From DATBDM01 sp034664425 (GTDB taxonomy: Bacteria > Actinomycetota > Thermoleophilia > Solirubrobacterales > Solirubrobacteraceae), in the NCBI GenBank assembly GCA_034664425.1, contig JAXDHR010000037.1, positions 1 to 64,000 on the forward strand: a stretch of DNA of 64,000 nucleotides, in the 5' to 3' direction. The translations under genes and the position numbers were made by a program. Below are positions 39,781 through 47,357 of this stretch, one piece after another. Position 1 is the first letter of the stretch; every line of letters begins with the position of its first letter. The notes under the pieces are model-generated. The model had not been told where the DNA came from. It worked only from the letters and a program-made list of their open reading frames with translations, and made no database searches.

Positions 39781-41285
39781 TGCAGCGCGGCGGGTCCGTC
39801 TTCGTCGCCATCGATGCGGGCACCACCGGCGCGCGGGCGTGCGCGGTGGCGCTCGACGGCCGCGTCGTGCACGAGGTGCGGCGGCCCTACCCGCTTGCGG
39901 CCCCACGTCCGGGCTGGGCCGAGCAGGACCCCGTGGACTGGCGCGAGCGTGCACTCGAGAGCCTCGCGGAGCTCACCCTCGGACTGGGTCCCGCGGTTCG
40001 CATCGAGGCGGTCGGCCTCACGGGACAGTGCCCGACCGTGGCGCCGGTGGGCGCGGATGGCGAGCCCGTCGGGCCGGGGATGCTCTACCGCGACAACCGT
40101 GCGACCGCCGAGGCGGCGGAGATGCGCGCGCGCATCGGCGAAGCGGAGATGCACGCGCGCACGGGGCATCTCGCCGAGGCCTTTCACGTCGGCCCGAAGG
40201 TCCTCTGGCTGCGCGCCCACCAGCCGGACGTGTTCGCCGCCACGGCCCGCTTCATGCAGCCCCGCGACATCGTGCTCGAGGCGCTCACGGGCGTCGCCGC
40301 CACCGACCAGACGCATGCCAACGCCACCGTCTTCTTCGACCTCCGCCGCCGTGACTGGGCGCCCGAGCTGCTCGACGCCTGCGACCTCGAGGCCGCGGTC
40401 TTCCCCCGCGTGCTGGCTCCCTGGCAGCGGGCGGGCGAGCTCACGGCGACCGCGGCGGAGCGCACGGGCGCCCCCGCCGGCCTGCCGGTGGTGATCGGGG
40501 CGGCCGACAGCCAGTGCGCGGCATTCGGCAGCGGTGTGACGGGGCCCGGGCCGGTCAGCGAGATGGCGGGATCGTCGTCGTGCCTGAACTCGGTGGTCGA
40601 GGCGCCGCTCGCCGACCGCCGCGTGACCCACTACAGCCACGTCATCCCCGACGTCTTCTCGACCGAGCTCGGCCTCAACACCACCGGGGGAGCCGTGCAG
40701 TGGGCGATCGCCCAGCTCGGCTTCGAGGACTACACGTCGCTCGCGGAGGCGGCGCAAGCCGTTCACCGCCGGTTGCGCGACGGCACGGGCGGCGACCCGG
40801 TCGAGGCGGCGCCGGTCTTCCTCCCCTACCTCGGGGACGGCGAGCGCGACGACGTGCGCCTGCGCGCCGCGTTCATCGGGCTGTCGGACCGCCACGCGCG
40901 CGACGAGCTGGCCTACGCAGTGCTCGAGGGCGTTGCGTTCGGCGTCACCGAGACCGTGGCGATCCTCGTCGCCGCGGGCTCGCCGTGCGAGGAGCTGCGC
41001 GTCGCGGGCGGTGGCGCGCGGCTGCCGGCGCTCGGCGCCATCAAGGCCGACGCGCTCGGCGTGCCCGTGGCGCACCTCGACGCCGACACGTCGCCGATCG
41101 GCGTCGCGCTGCTCGCCGCCTCGGCGGTCGGCTTCGAGGACGAGGCCGGGGCGGCGATCGCCGCCGGGCTCGCACGCGCCGAGCGCTTCGAGCCGAGCCG
41201 GCCCGGGCGCGCGGCGCTGCTCGAGCGCTTCGCGTGGTGGAGCGAGGTGCGTGCGTCGGAGACCGTGCGGACGCGGATCCGATGA
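39780..41285 (+). CDS. FGGY family carbohydrate kinase
   Basis: 501 residues, the usual length for xylulokinase/glycerol kinase relatives. FVAIDAGTTGARACAVALDG is the N-terminal phosphate loop. PGWAEQDPVDW, EAVGLTGQCPTVAPV, LPVVIGAADSQCAAFGSG and the C-terminal signature VAGGGARLPALGAIKADALGVPV complete the two actin-like domains. It transfers ATP phosphate to a sugar or polyol. In the substrate loop the usual TDQTHA-type block reads ATDQTHANATVFFD. The start overlaps the phosphoesterase stop and the end overlaps the isomerase start, so it is firmly part of the operon. The substrate cannot be named. Confidence 0.92.
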   Translation: MQRGGSVFVAIDAGTTGARACAVALDGRVVHEVRRPYPLAAPRPGWAEQDPVDWRERALESLAELTLGLGPAVRIEAVGLTGQCPTVAPVGADGEPVGPGMLYRDNRATAEAAEMRARIGEAEMHARTGHLAEAFHVGPKVLWLRAHQPDVFAATARFMQPRDIVLEALTGVAATDQTHANATVFFDLRRRDWAPELLDACDLEAAVFPRVLAPWQRAGELTATAAERTGAPAGLPVVIGAADSQCAAFGSGVTGPGPVSEMAGSSSCLNSVVEAPLADRRVTHYSHVIPDVFSTELGLNTTGGAVQWAIAQLGFEDYTSLAEAAQAVHRRLRDGTGGDPVEAAPVFLPYLGDGERDDVRLRAAFIGLSDRHARDELAYAVLEGVAFGVTETVAILVAAGSPCEELRVAGGGARLPALGAIKADALGVPVAHLDADTSPIGVALLAASAVGFEDEAGAAIAAGLARAERFEPSRPGRAALLERFAWWSEVRASETVRTRIR

Positions 41286-42202
41286 CGGCCTTCCGCCTGG
41301 GGATCAACACGTGCTTCGCGGTCAAGCGCTGGCCGCGGCCGGCGGACTGGTCGCGGATCGTCGCGGACGATCTCGGGCTCGACCTCGTCCAGCACTCGCT
41401 CGATCTGGTCGACCTCGACGCCGGCACTGACGCCCTCGCCGACCAGGCCGCGGAGCTTCGCGACGCCTGCGGCGCGGCGGGGCTCGAGCTCGCCTCGACG
41501 TTCACCGGCCTGATCGCCTACTCGACGTCGCTGCTGCTGCACCCGGAGCCTGCCCTCCGCCGCCGCGCCGGCGCCTGGTACGAGCGGCTGATCGCGTTCA
41601 GCGCGCTCGCCGGCGCGCGCCGCGCCGGCGGCCACGTCGGCAGCCTCTCGACGGCCGACCACGCCGACCCGGCACGTCGTGCCGCGCTCTGGGAGGAGCT
41701 CTCTGCGACGCTCCACGAGCTCGCCGCGAGTGCGCGGGCGTCCGGACTCGACGGCCTGCTCGTCGAGAACATGGCCTGCGCGCGCGAGCCCGCGACGATC
41801 GCCGACGTTGAGCGCCTGCTGACCGCGGGCGATGCTCGGCACGCCCCGGTGGAGCTGTGCCTCGACGTCGGGCACCAGTGCGTCCCGGGCACGAGCGGCG
41901 ACGACCGCGATCCCTACGCGTGGCTGCGCCGGCTCGGCGCCCGCGCGCCGATCGTCCACCTGCAGCAGAGCGACGCGGACGGCGACCACCACTGGCCGTT
42001 CACACCGGCTCGCAATGCCGTGGGCCGCATCGAGGCGTCCCGGGTGCTCGAGGCACTGACGGCCTCGGGCGCCGACGAGGTGCAGCTGATCCTCGAGGTC
42101 ATCCCGCCCTTCGAGCAGGACGAGGAGGAGGTCCTCGCCGACCTCGAAGCGAGCGTCGCGCATTGGCGCGAAGCGCTCCACGGCCTAGGCTCCGGGGCGT
42201 GA
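41282..42202 (+). CDS. Sugar phosphate isomerase/epimerase (AP endonuclease 2-type TIM barrel)
   Basis: 306 residues. FRLGINTCFAVKRWPRP, LGLDLVQHSLDLVD, ELASTFTGLIAYSTSLLLHP, GLLVENMACAREPATI with a metal-ligand Glu, LCLDVGHQC with Asp and His ligands, and a late VQLILEVIPPFEQ with Glu are typical of xylose-isomerase-like barrels. These convert ketose and aldose or epimerise keto sugars. The ATGA overlap with the kinase makes it the last gene of the catabolic operon. GTG 42199 of the next gene overlaps its stop, but that gene has its own -10 hexamer inside this one. Confidence 0.9.
   Translation: MTAFRLGINTCFAVKRWPRPADWSRIVADDLGLDLVQHSLDLVDLDAGTDALADQAAELRDACGAAGLELASTFTGLIAYSTSLLLHPEPALRRRAGAWYERLIAFSALAGARRAGGHVGSLSTADHADPARRAALWEELSATLHELAASARASGLDGLLVENMACAREPATIADVERLLTAGDARHAPVELCLDVGHQCVPGTSGDDRDPYAWLRRLGARAPIVHLQQSDADGDHHWPFTPARNAVGRIEASRVLEALTASGADEVQLILEVIPPFEQDEEEVLADLEASVAHWREALHGLGSGA
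42186..42191 (+). promoter_or_regulatory. -10 hexamer inside isomerase gene for leaderless transcript
   Basis: TAGGCT ends 7 bases before GTG 42199. The nucleotidyltransferase gene may be expressed independently of the catabolic operon. Confidence 0.45.
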
Positions 42203-42933
42203 CCGAGGACGTCGCGCAGCTGGGCCGGCGGCTCGCGGAGGAGGCCGCCGCGGCGAATCTGCCGCTGCGGCTGATCGGCGGAGTGGCCGTGTGGGTCAGG
42301 TGTCCGAGCGCCCGCACTGCGCCGCTCGCCCGGCCCTACGGCGACATCGACCTCGTCGGCCGCGGCCGAGATCGCAAGGACATCGTCGCCTTCCTCGAGG
42401 CGCGCGGCTTCGAGCCCGACCGGATGTTCAACGCGCTCCACGGCGCCTCCCGGCTGAACTTCACCGATCCCGCGCGCGACCTCCCGGTCGACGTGCTGCT
42501 CGACCGCTTCGCGATGGCGCACGCGCTCGATCTCCGCGACCGGCTGGCCGTCGACCCGCTGACGCTGCCCCTCGCCGACCTCCTGCTCACCAAGCTGCAG
42601 GTGGTCGACCTCAACGCCAAGGATCTGCGCGACGTGTGCGCGCTGCTCCTCGACCACGACCTCGGCCCCGAGGACATCGACGTCGCCCGCGTGCTCGAGG
42701 TCACGCGCTCGGACTGGGGCTTCGAGCACACGCTGCATCGCACGATCGCGACACTCCGCGAGCGGATCGGCGACTTCGCGCTCGAGCCGGCCGCGACGGC
42801 GCTGATCCTCGAGCGTGCCCACGCGATCGACGCCGCTCTGCACGCGGCGCCGAAGAGCGCCAAGTGGAAGATGCGCGCCCGTGTGGGCGAGCGCGCGCGC
42901 TGGTACGAGGAGCCCGAGGAGGCCCGCGGCTGA
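42199..42933 (+). CDS. Nucleotidyltransferase-fold protein
   Basis: 244 residues. LPLRLIGGVAVWVRCPSA and RPYGDIDLVGRGRDRKDIVAFLEARG give the GG and DxD pair of a minimal nucleotidyltransferase fold, as in AbiEii-like or aminoglycoside-modifying relatives. LPVDVLLDRFAM adds the third acid. The rest is helical (LPLADLLLTKLQVVDLNAKDLRDVCALL). No antitoxin (AbiEi-like) partner is adjacent, so a toxin role is not supported. It may modify a nucleotide or a small molecule. The GTG start overlaps the isomerase stop. Confidence 0.82.
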   Translation: MTEDVAQLGRRLAEEAAAANLPLRLIGGVAVWVRCPSARTAPLARPYGDIDLVGRGRDRKDIVAFLEARGFEPDRMFNALHGASRLNFTDPARDLPVDVLLDRFAMAHALDLRDRLAVDPLTLPLADLLLTKLQVVDLNAKDLRDVCALLLDHDLGPEDIDVARVLEVTRSDWGFEHTLHRTIATLRERIGDFALEPAATALILERAHAIDAALHAAPKSAKWKMRARVGERARWYEEPEEARG

Positions 42934-43643
42934 GGCACCTGGACTGGGACGGATGCTTCAACGCCCGCGACCTCGGCGGCCTGCGGACGCGCGACGGCCG
43001 CGAGATCCGGCGCGGACGGATCGTCCGCGCCGACGCACTCGAGGACCTCACGGCCGGCGGCTGGGCGGCGCTGGCCGATCACGGCATCCGCACGGTGATC
43101 GACCTGCGCAACGACGACGAGCGCGGGAGCGACCGGGCGCCGCGCCCCGCCTCCGTCGCCACGCTGCAGCTGCCGCTCGACGCCTCCGAGGACCGCGAGT
43201 TCTGGAATGTGTGGGGCAGCGGGCCGCAGTTCGGCACCCCGCTCTACTACCGCCCGCACCTCGACCGCTACCCGGAGCGCAGCGCGGCGGTCGTCGCCGC
43301 GATCGCCCGCGCCGAGCCCGGCGGCGTGCTCTTCCACTGCGGCGGCGGCCGCGATCGTGCGGGACAGGTGGCGATGCTCGTACTGGCGCTGGCCGGGGTG
43401 ACCGCCCAGGAGATCGCTGCGGACTACGAGCTCAGCGCCGAGCGCCTGCCGGCGCGCTACGCCGCCCGGGGCGAGCAGGATCAGGGCCCTGTCCTCGCGG
43501 GCTTCCTGCGCGAGCGCGGCACGACCGCGGGCCAGCTGATCGTCGAGACGCTCGCCGGCCTCGACATCGAGGCGCGGCTGCTCGGAGCCGGGCTCACCCG
43601 CGCGGACGTGAGCCGGCTGCGGCGACGGCTTCTCGACCCATAG
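42930..43643 (+). CDS. Tyrosine-protein phosphatase (IphP-type)
   Basis: 237 residues. The family start RHLDWDGCFNARDLGGLRT is preceded by no ATG, GTG or TTG in frame nearby, but a CTG at 42930 overlaps the previous stop (CTGA). An uncommon CTG start is therefore likely. The catalytic P-loop is LFHCGGGRDRAGQVAML (Cys-x5-Arg), with TVIDLRNDDER earlier. It dephosphorylates protein tyrosine or phosphoinositides. Its end overlaps the convergent MFS gene by 50 bases, an unusually long overlap. Confidence 0.85.
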   Translation: MRHLDWDGCFNARDLGGLRTRDGREIRRGRIVRADALEDLTAGGWAALADHGIRTVIDLRNDDERGSDRAPRPASVATLQLPLDASEDREFWNVWGSGPQFGTPLYYRPHLDRYPERSAAVVAAIARAEPGGVLFHCGGGRDRAGQVAMLVLALAGVTAQEIAADYELSAERLPARYAARGEQDQGPVLAGFLRERGTTAGQLIVETLAGLDIEARLLGAGLTRADVSRLRRRLLDP

Positions 43644-44823
43644 CCCCGCCGCGGTCGCGCAGCGCCCACGCGGCGCCGATCCCGGCGAGTGCGACGGCGG
43701 CGCCCGACAGCGCGAACACCGCCCGCGGTCCGAGGTTGGCCGCGAGTGCGGCCGAGAGCGCGAACGCCGCGACGAAGGCGGCGGCATCGGCGGAGTCCTT
43801 GAAGCCGAAGACGCGGCCGCGGGCGTGCTCGGGCACGGCGCGCTGGAGCAGCTGCTGCTCGTGCACGAGCGAGAGCGCCGACCCGAAGCCGGTGACGGCG
43901 AACGAGATGCCCGCGACGAGCAGCGAGGGGGCGATCGCCGAAGTCAGCAGTCCGGCGGCGGCGAACGCGAAGCCGATCAGATACCGCCGCCGGTAGGCGC
44001 TGACGGCGTCCTCGCGCGCGCTCCACGCCGACGCGCCGACCGCGCCGGCCGAGAACAACCCGACCAGCAGCGCGAAGCCCTGGGCGCCGGCGTGCAGCGA
44101 GCCGCGCGCCAGCAGCGGCTCGACGACGTTCATCAGGGCGCCGGCCATCACGGACGCCATCGAGGCGGCCAGCAGTACCCGCACGCCGCTCGTGGTGCGC
44201 AGCACCTGCAGCCCGTCGCGCAGGTGCGCGATCACGCCGCCGGCCGCGCGCTCGGCGCGCTCGGCCACGTCGGGCAGGCTCAGCGCGACGGCCGCGGAGA
44301 TCGCGAAGGTCACCGCGTTGACGCGCACGACGTCGACCGCGCCGGCGAACGCGAACAGGGCGGCCGCGATCACGGGCCCGATGAGCGTGCCGATCTCGTC
44401 CAGCGCGCCCCAGGTGCCGATCGCGCTGCCGAGCCGGTCCAGGCCCGCGAGCGCCGGCAGCGCGCACTTGGACGCGGGCCGGTAGAGGGTCGTGCCAACG
44501 CCGGCCAGCAGCGCGAAGCCGACCGTGCCGGCGAACCCGTCCGCGGCGGCGACGCCGAAGAACGCCACGGCGCGCACCACGTCGGCGGCCAGCATCATCC
44601 TGCGCGGGCTGACGCGGTCGGCGAGGGCGCCCGCGAGCGGCGCCAGCAGCACGCTGGGCAGGAAGTCGGCGGTCAGCACGAGCGCGATCGCCCACGGTGA
44701 ATGCAGCCGGTCGTAGGCGAGCACCAGCAGCGCGATGTAGCCGGCTGCGGTGCCGAGCGAGGACTGCAGATGGCTCAGCAGCAGTCGCCGTAGCGCGCCG
44801 CGCGTGCGCAGCAGCGTCAGCAT
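43594..44823 (-). CDS. MFS exporter
   Basis: 409 residues and 12 helices. The loop motif LAGALADRVSPRRMMLAADVVR after helix 2 is motif A, and LYRPASKCALPALAG follows as in DHA3-type (MefA-like) exporters. It pumps a drug or metabolite out by proton exchange. ATG 44823 is chosen because the membrane domain begins soon after it. A TTG at 44853 in frame is inside a strong hairpin. The 5' leader holds a six-codon ORF, the hairpin and a far-upstream palindrome, so regulation by attenuation and by a repressor is plausible. Confidence 0.9.
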   Translation of the reverse strand: MLTLLRTRGALRRLLLSHLQSSLGTAAGYIALLVLAYDRLHSPWAIALVLTADFLPSVLLAPLAGALADRVSPRRMMLAADVVRAVAFFGVAAADGFAGTVGFALLAGVGTTLYRPASKCALPALAGLDRLGSAIGTWGALDEIGTLIGPVIAAALFAFAGAVDVVRVNAVTFAISAAVALSLPDVAERAERAAGGVIAHLRDGLQVLRTTSGVRVLLAASMASVMAGALMNVVEPLLARGSLHAGAQGFALLVGLFSAGAVGASAWSAREDAVSAYRRRYLIGFAFAAAGLLTSAIAPSLLVAGISFAVTGFGSALSLVHEQQLLQRAVPEHARGRVFGFKDSADAAAFVAAFALSAALAANLGPRAVFALSGAAVALAGIGAAWALRDRGGAMGREAVAAAGSRPRG

Positions 44824-44835
44824 CGGAGAACGGCG

Positions 44836-44870
44836 GCGGGGCCGATGGCCCAAGGTGCCAACGGCCCCGC
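44836..44870 (-). promoter_or_regulatory. Leader hairpin upstream of MFS exporter
   Basis: GCGGGGCCG (44862-44870 on the minus strand) and CGGCCCCGC (44844-44836) form a perfect 9-bp stem. The 17-base loop can itself pair GGC with GCC. It lies between a short leader ORF and the exporter start, within the 5' untranslated part. Confidence 0.5.
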
Positions 44871-44880
44871 GCCAAGTGGA

Positions 44881-44901
44881 CTAGCCCCGCTTCTGCGGCA
44901 T
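44881..44901 (-). CDS. Six-codon leader ORF (MPQKRG)
   Basis: ATG CCG CAG AAG CGG GGC TAG on the minus strand, ending 11 bases before the leader hairpin, with a GGGGGTGAAGG purine stretch ahead of it. Short basic leader peptides of this kind stall ribosomes at antibiotic-controlled exporters and methylases. Whether it is translated is unknown. Confidence 0.3.
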   Translation of the reverse strand: MPQKRG

Positions 44902-44942
44902 GTGCCTTCACCCCCGGTGTGACCGACCCGCTCGACCGCGCG

Positions 44943-44976
44943 AGCGTATCGGAAGCCGCGGCGTGCCGCTCGGCAC
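44943..44976 (-). promoter_or_regulatory. Candidate promoter and operator of MFS exporter
   Basis: Minus-strand TACGCT (44948-44943) is a TANNNT -10. Fourteen bases upstream is a perfect GTGCCG-N2-CGGCAC palindrome (44963-44976) in the -35 region. Transcription from here would give a leader of about 110 bases containing the six-codon ORF and hairpin. Confidence 0.38.
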
Positions 44977-45007
44977 ATCTGACCGGTGGATGCGGGATCG
45001 AGCTCGG

Positions 45008-45823
45008 CTACGACGCCACCGAGGCGTACATCTCCGGCCGTCGATCGCCGAACGCGTCGGCGCGCTCGGTCAGGCGCTTGTCGAGCGCCGGCTCGAGATC
45101 GACGTCGGCCAGCAGCAGCCCGGGCGCGCGGGTCTCGGCGGCCACCCAGCCGTCGACGCCGACGATCGTCGACCCGCCGGTCCACTCGAGCCCGCGCTCG
45201 GTGCCGAGGCGGTCGGCGCAGGCGACGGCGATCCGGTTCACGCGTGCGGCCGCCATCGCGATCAGCGCCTCCGGCGGGCGCTCGCCGTCGGGGCGCGGGA
45301 CCAGCGGCCAGTTCGTGGGCACGGCGAGCAGCTGGGCTCCCGCGAGCGCGACCACGCGGGTCAACTCGGGGAACTCGAGGTCGTAGCAGATGACCACGGC
45401 GACGCGGCCGACGCGCGTCTCGATGACCGGCGGCGCCTCCGTGCCCGGCTCGAACAGCAGCTTCTCGCCGTCCCAGAGGTGCAGCTTGCGATAGACGGCG
45501 CGCAGGCCGCCGGCGTCGAGCAGCGCCGCGCTGTTGTAGATGCTCCCGTCCTCGCCGCGCTCGCAGAAGCCGGCGACGATCACGACGTCGGCACCCGCGG
45601 CCTCGTCCGCCCACTCCTCGAGAATGGGGTCGTCGCGACCGATCGCCGCCGCCGCGACCTCCTGGCGCGACGCGAACAGATAACCGGAGGTGATCAGCTC
45701 GGGCAGCACGACGACGTCCGCGCCCGCGGCCGTCGCCTCGCGGATGGCGGCGAGCGCCAGCGTCCGGTTGGCCTCGACGTCGCCGAGCGTCGGCGCCAGC
45801 TGCTGGACCGCGATGCGCGTCAT
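45008..45823 (-). CDS. Nitrilase superfamily amidohydrolase
   Basis: 271 residues. The Glu-Lys-Cys triad is in VVLPELITSGYLF (Glu), YRKLHLWDGEK (Lys) and VAVVICYDLEFPELTR (Cys). It hydrolyses a carbon-nitrogen bond in an amide, nitrile or N-carbamoyl compound. The start ATG overlaps the stop of the APC permease (ATGA), so the amide or amine substrate is probably brought in by that permease. The length and the CYDxxFPE block fit the omega-amidase/N-carbamoylputrescine amidase group, but the exact substrate is open. Confidence 0.9.
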   Translation of the reverse strand: MTRIAVQQLAPTLGDVEANRTLALAAIREATAAGADVVVLPELITSGYLFASRQEVAAAAIGRDDPILEEWADEAAGADVVIVAGFCERGEDGSIYNSAALLDAGGLRAVYRKLHLWDGEKLLFEPGTEAPPVIETRVGRVAVVICYDLEFPELTRVVALAGAQLLAVPTNWPLVPRPDGERPPEALIAMAAARVNRIAVACADRLGTERGLEWTGGSTIVGVDGWVAAETRAPGLLLADVDLEPALDKRLTERADAFGDRRPEMYASVAS

Positions 45824-47301
45824 GCCGAGGATGTTGCCAGGCCGGCGCGGACGCGTCCGGCCAGGCCGGGCGCGAACGCGACGACTCCGGCGCCGATCAC
45901 GAGCCAGGCCAGCACGAGCCAGCCGAAGTAGGAGTACGGCGAGGCCACGTGGACGACGTTCTTGTAGATCGTGTAGATCACGAACGCGCCGCCGAGCGCG
46001 GGGATCAGCACCTGCCAGCTCGGTGCCTTCGCCGGGCCGCTGAAGAACAGGTACCGGATCGCCCCGGCTGTGGCCAGTACGTAGGCGACGAGGAGCGAGA
46101 TCGTGCCGAGCGTCAGCGCGTAGAAGGTGGCGTCGAGCACCGATGAGCCGGCGATCCGCTGGCCTACCAGGCCGAGCCCGATGACGACGAGGATGGCGGC
46201 GAGCGCTCGCGACGGCTGGCCGTGGCGTGACAGCCTCGCGAGGCCGCCGGTGTTGCCGGTCGCGTCGCGGTTGAGGGCATAGAGGATCCGGGCGGCGCCG
46301 CTCGCCGTGCCGAGCGAGATCGCCAGCAGGCTGATCGTCGCCATCAGGGTCAGCACGTCGGCGTAGGCCGAGCCGATGTAGGCCTTGCCGAGGTCGCCGA
46401 ACGGCGAGCCGTCGACGTACGCCTTCACGCCCGCCGCGTCTGTGCCATAGCCGAGCGACTGTGCCGCCGCGGTCAGCAGGTAGAACGCGCCGACGACGAT
46501 GACGGCCACGCGGATCGCGCGCGGGATCTCGGTCTTCGGGCTCGAGGTCTCCTCCCCGAGCGCGGCGGCGCCCTCGAAGCCGGCGAACGCGAGGAACCCG
46601 TACACGGCCGCGGACGCGATCGTGCCGATGCCGGCCCCCTGGGGCAGCTGCAGGAAGTGGGCGTTGAACGTCTGCCCGCGCGGCCCGTGGCCGAAGATCA
46701 GCGTCGCGAGGATCACCACGCTGAGGATCGTCACCAGCACCGCGCCGAGGACCTCGGAGGCCAGCAGCGAGCGGGTGATGATGCGGATCTCGTTGAACGC
46801 CAGCGCGCAGACGCCCGCGAGCCCGATCAGAGCGATCCACACCCATTCGCTCGTGTGCAGGATGCCGACGTCGCCGAGGAACTGGCCACCGAACAACCCG
46901 ATCTCGATCGTCGAGCCGCAGCCGATCGCGGTGTACGCCCCGAGCAGCGCCCAGCCGGCGAGGAAGCCGAAGCGCGGTCCGAGCGTGACGCCGACGAGCG
47001 CGTAGACGGAGCCGGTATGGGCGATGTGCTGCGAGAGCCTGACGAAGGCGTAGGCGACCAGCGCCACGCCGATGACCGCGAAGATGAACGACAGCGTCAC
47101 CCCGCGCCCGATGATCCCGGCTGCACCCGTTCCGAGCAGCGCGATCGCGCCGACCGGGCCGATCAGGCCGACGGAGAAGGCCGCCGCGTCGACGAGTTTG
47201 AGCTCCTGGTGCATGCCCTGGCCGGGCGGCGTGGTCGCTGACATGGGCGCGAAGCTAGCCGCGTTCGAGACGCTTTGCCAGGCCTTGATGTCCTCGGTCA
47301 T
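45820..47301 (-). CDS. APC family amino acid/amine permease
   Basis: 493 residues and about 12 to 14 helices. VGLIGPVGAIALLGTGAAGIIG begins helix 1, followed by ASAAVYGFLAFAGFEGAAALGEE and FGWLVLAWLVIGAGVVAFAPG near the end. GEETSSPKTEIPRAIR is a typical APC cytoplasmic loop. ATG 47301 is used because the first 19 codons have coding-like third positions. ATG 47244 is an alternative that would remove them. It forms an operon with the nitrilase downstream, suggesting uptake and hydrolysis of an amide-containing compound. Confidence 0.92.
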   Translation of the reverse strand: MTEDIKAWQSVSNAASFAPMSATTPPGQGMHQELKLVDAAAFSVGLIGPVGAIALLGTGAAGIIGRGVTLSFIFAVIGVALVAYAFVRLSQHIAHTGSVYALVGVTLGPRFGFLAGWALLGAYTAIGCGSTIEIGLFGGQFLGDVGILHTSEWVWIALIGLAGVCALAFNEIRIITRSLLASEVLGAVLVTILSVVILATLIFGHGPRGQTFNAHFLQLPQGAGIGTIASAAVYGFLAFAGFEGAAALGEETSSPKTEIPRAIRVAVIVVGAFYLLTAAAQSLGYGTDAAGVKAYVDGSPFGDLGKAYIGSAYADVLTLMATISLLAISLGTASGAARILYALNRDATGNTGGLARLSRHGQPSRALAAILVVIGLGLVGQRIAGSSVLDATFYALTLGTISLLVAYVLATAGAIRYLFFSGPAKAPSWQVLIPALGGAFVIYTIYKNVVHVASPYSYFGWLVLAWLVIGAGVVAFAPGLAGRVRAGLATSSA

Positions 47302-47344
47302 GTCAAGGCGAGGCTTCGACGGGACGACCGGCTGCGGTGCCCGT

Positions 47345-47350
47345 TACGGT
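47345..47350 (+). promoter_or_regulatory. -10 hexamer for leaderless exonuclease III transcript
   Basis: TACGGT ends 7 bases before GTG 47358. It decides between three in-frame GTG codons (47337, 47349, 47358). Confidence 0.5.
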
Positions 47351-47357
47351 GAGACGC

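Noticed and set aside
42199..42933. Possible toxin of an AbiE-type toxin-antitoxin or phage defence system
   Set aside because: The nucleotidyltransferase fold is present, but no AbiEi-like antitoxin or defence gene is adjacent; neighbours are a sugar isomerase and a phosphatase.
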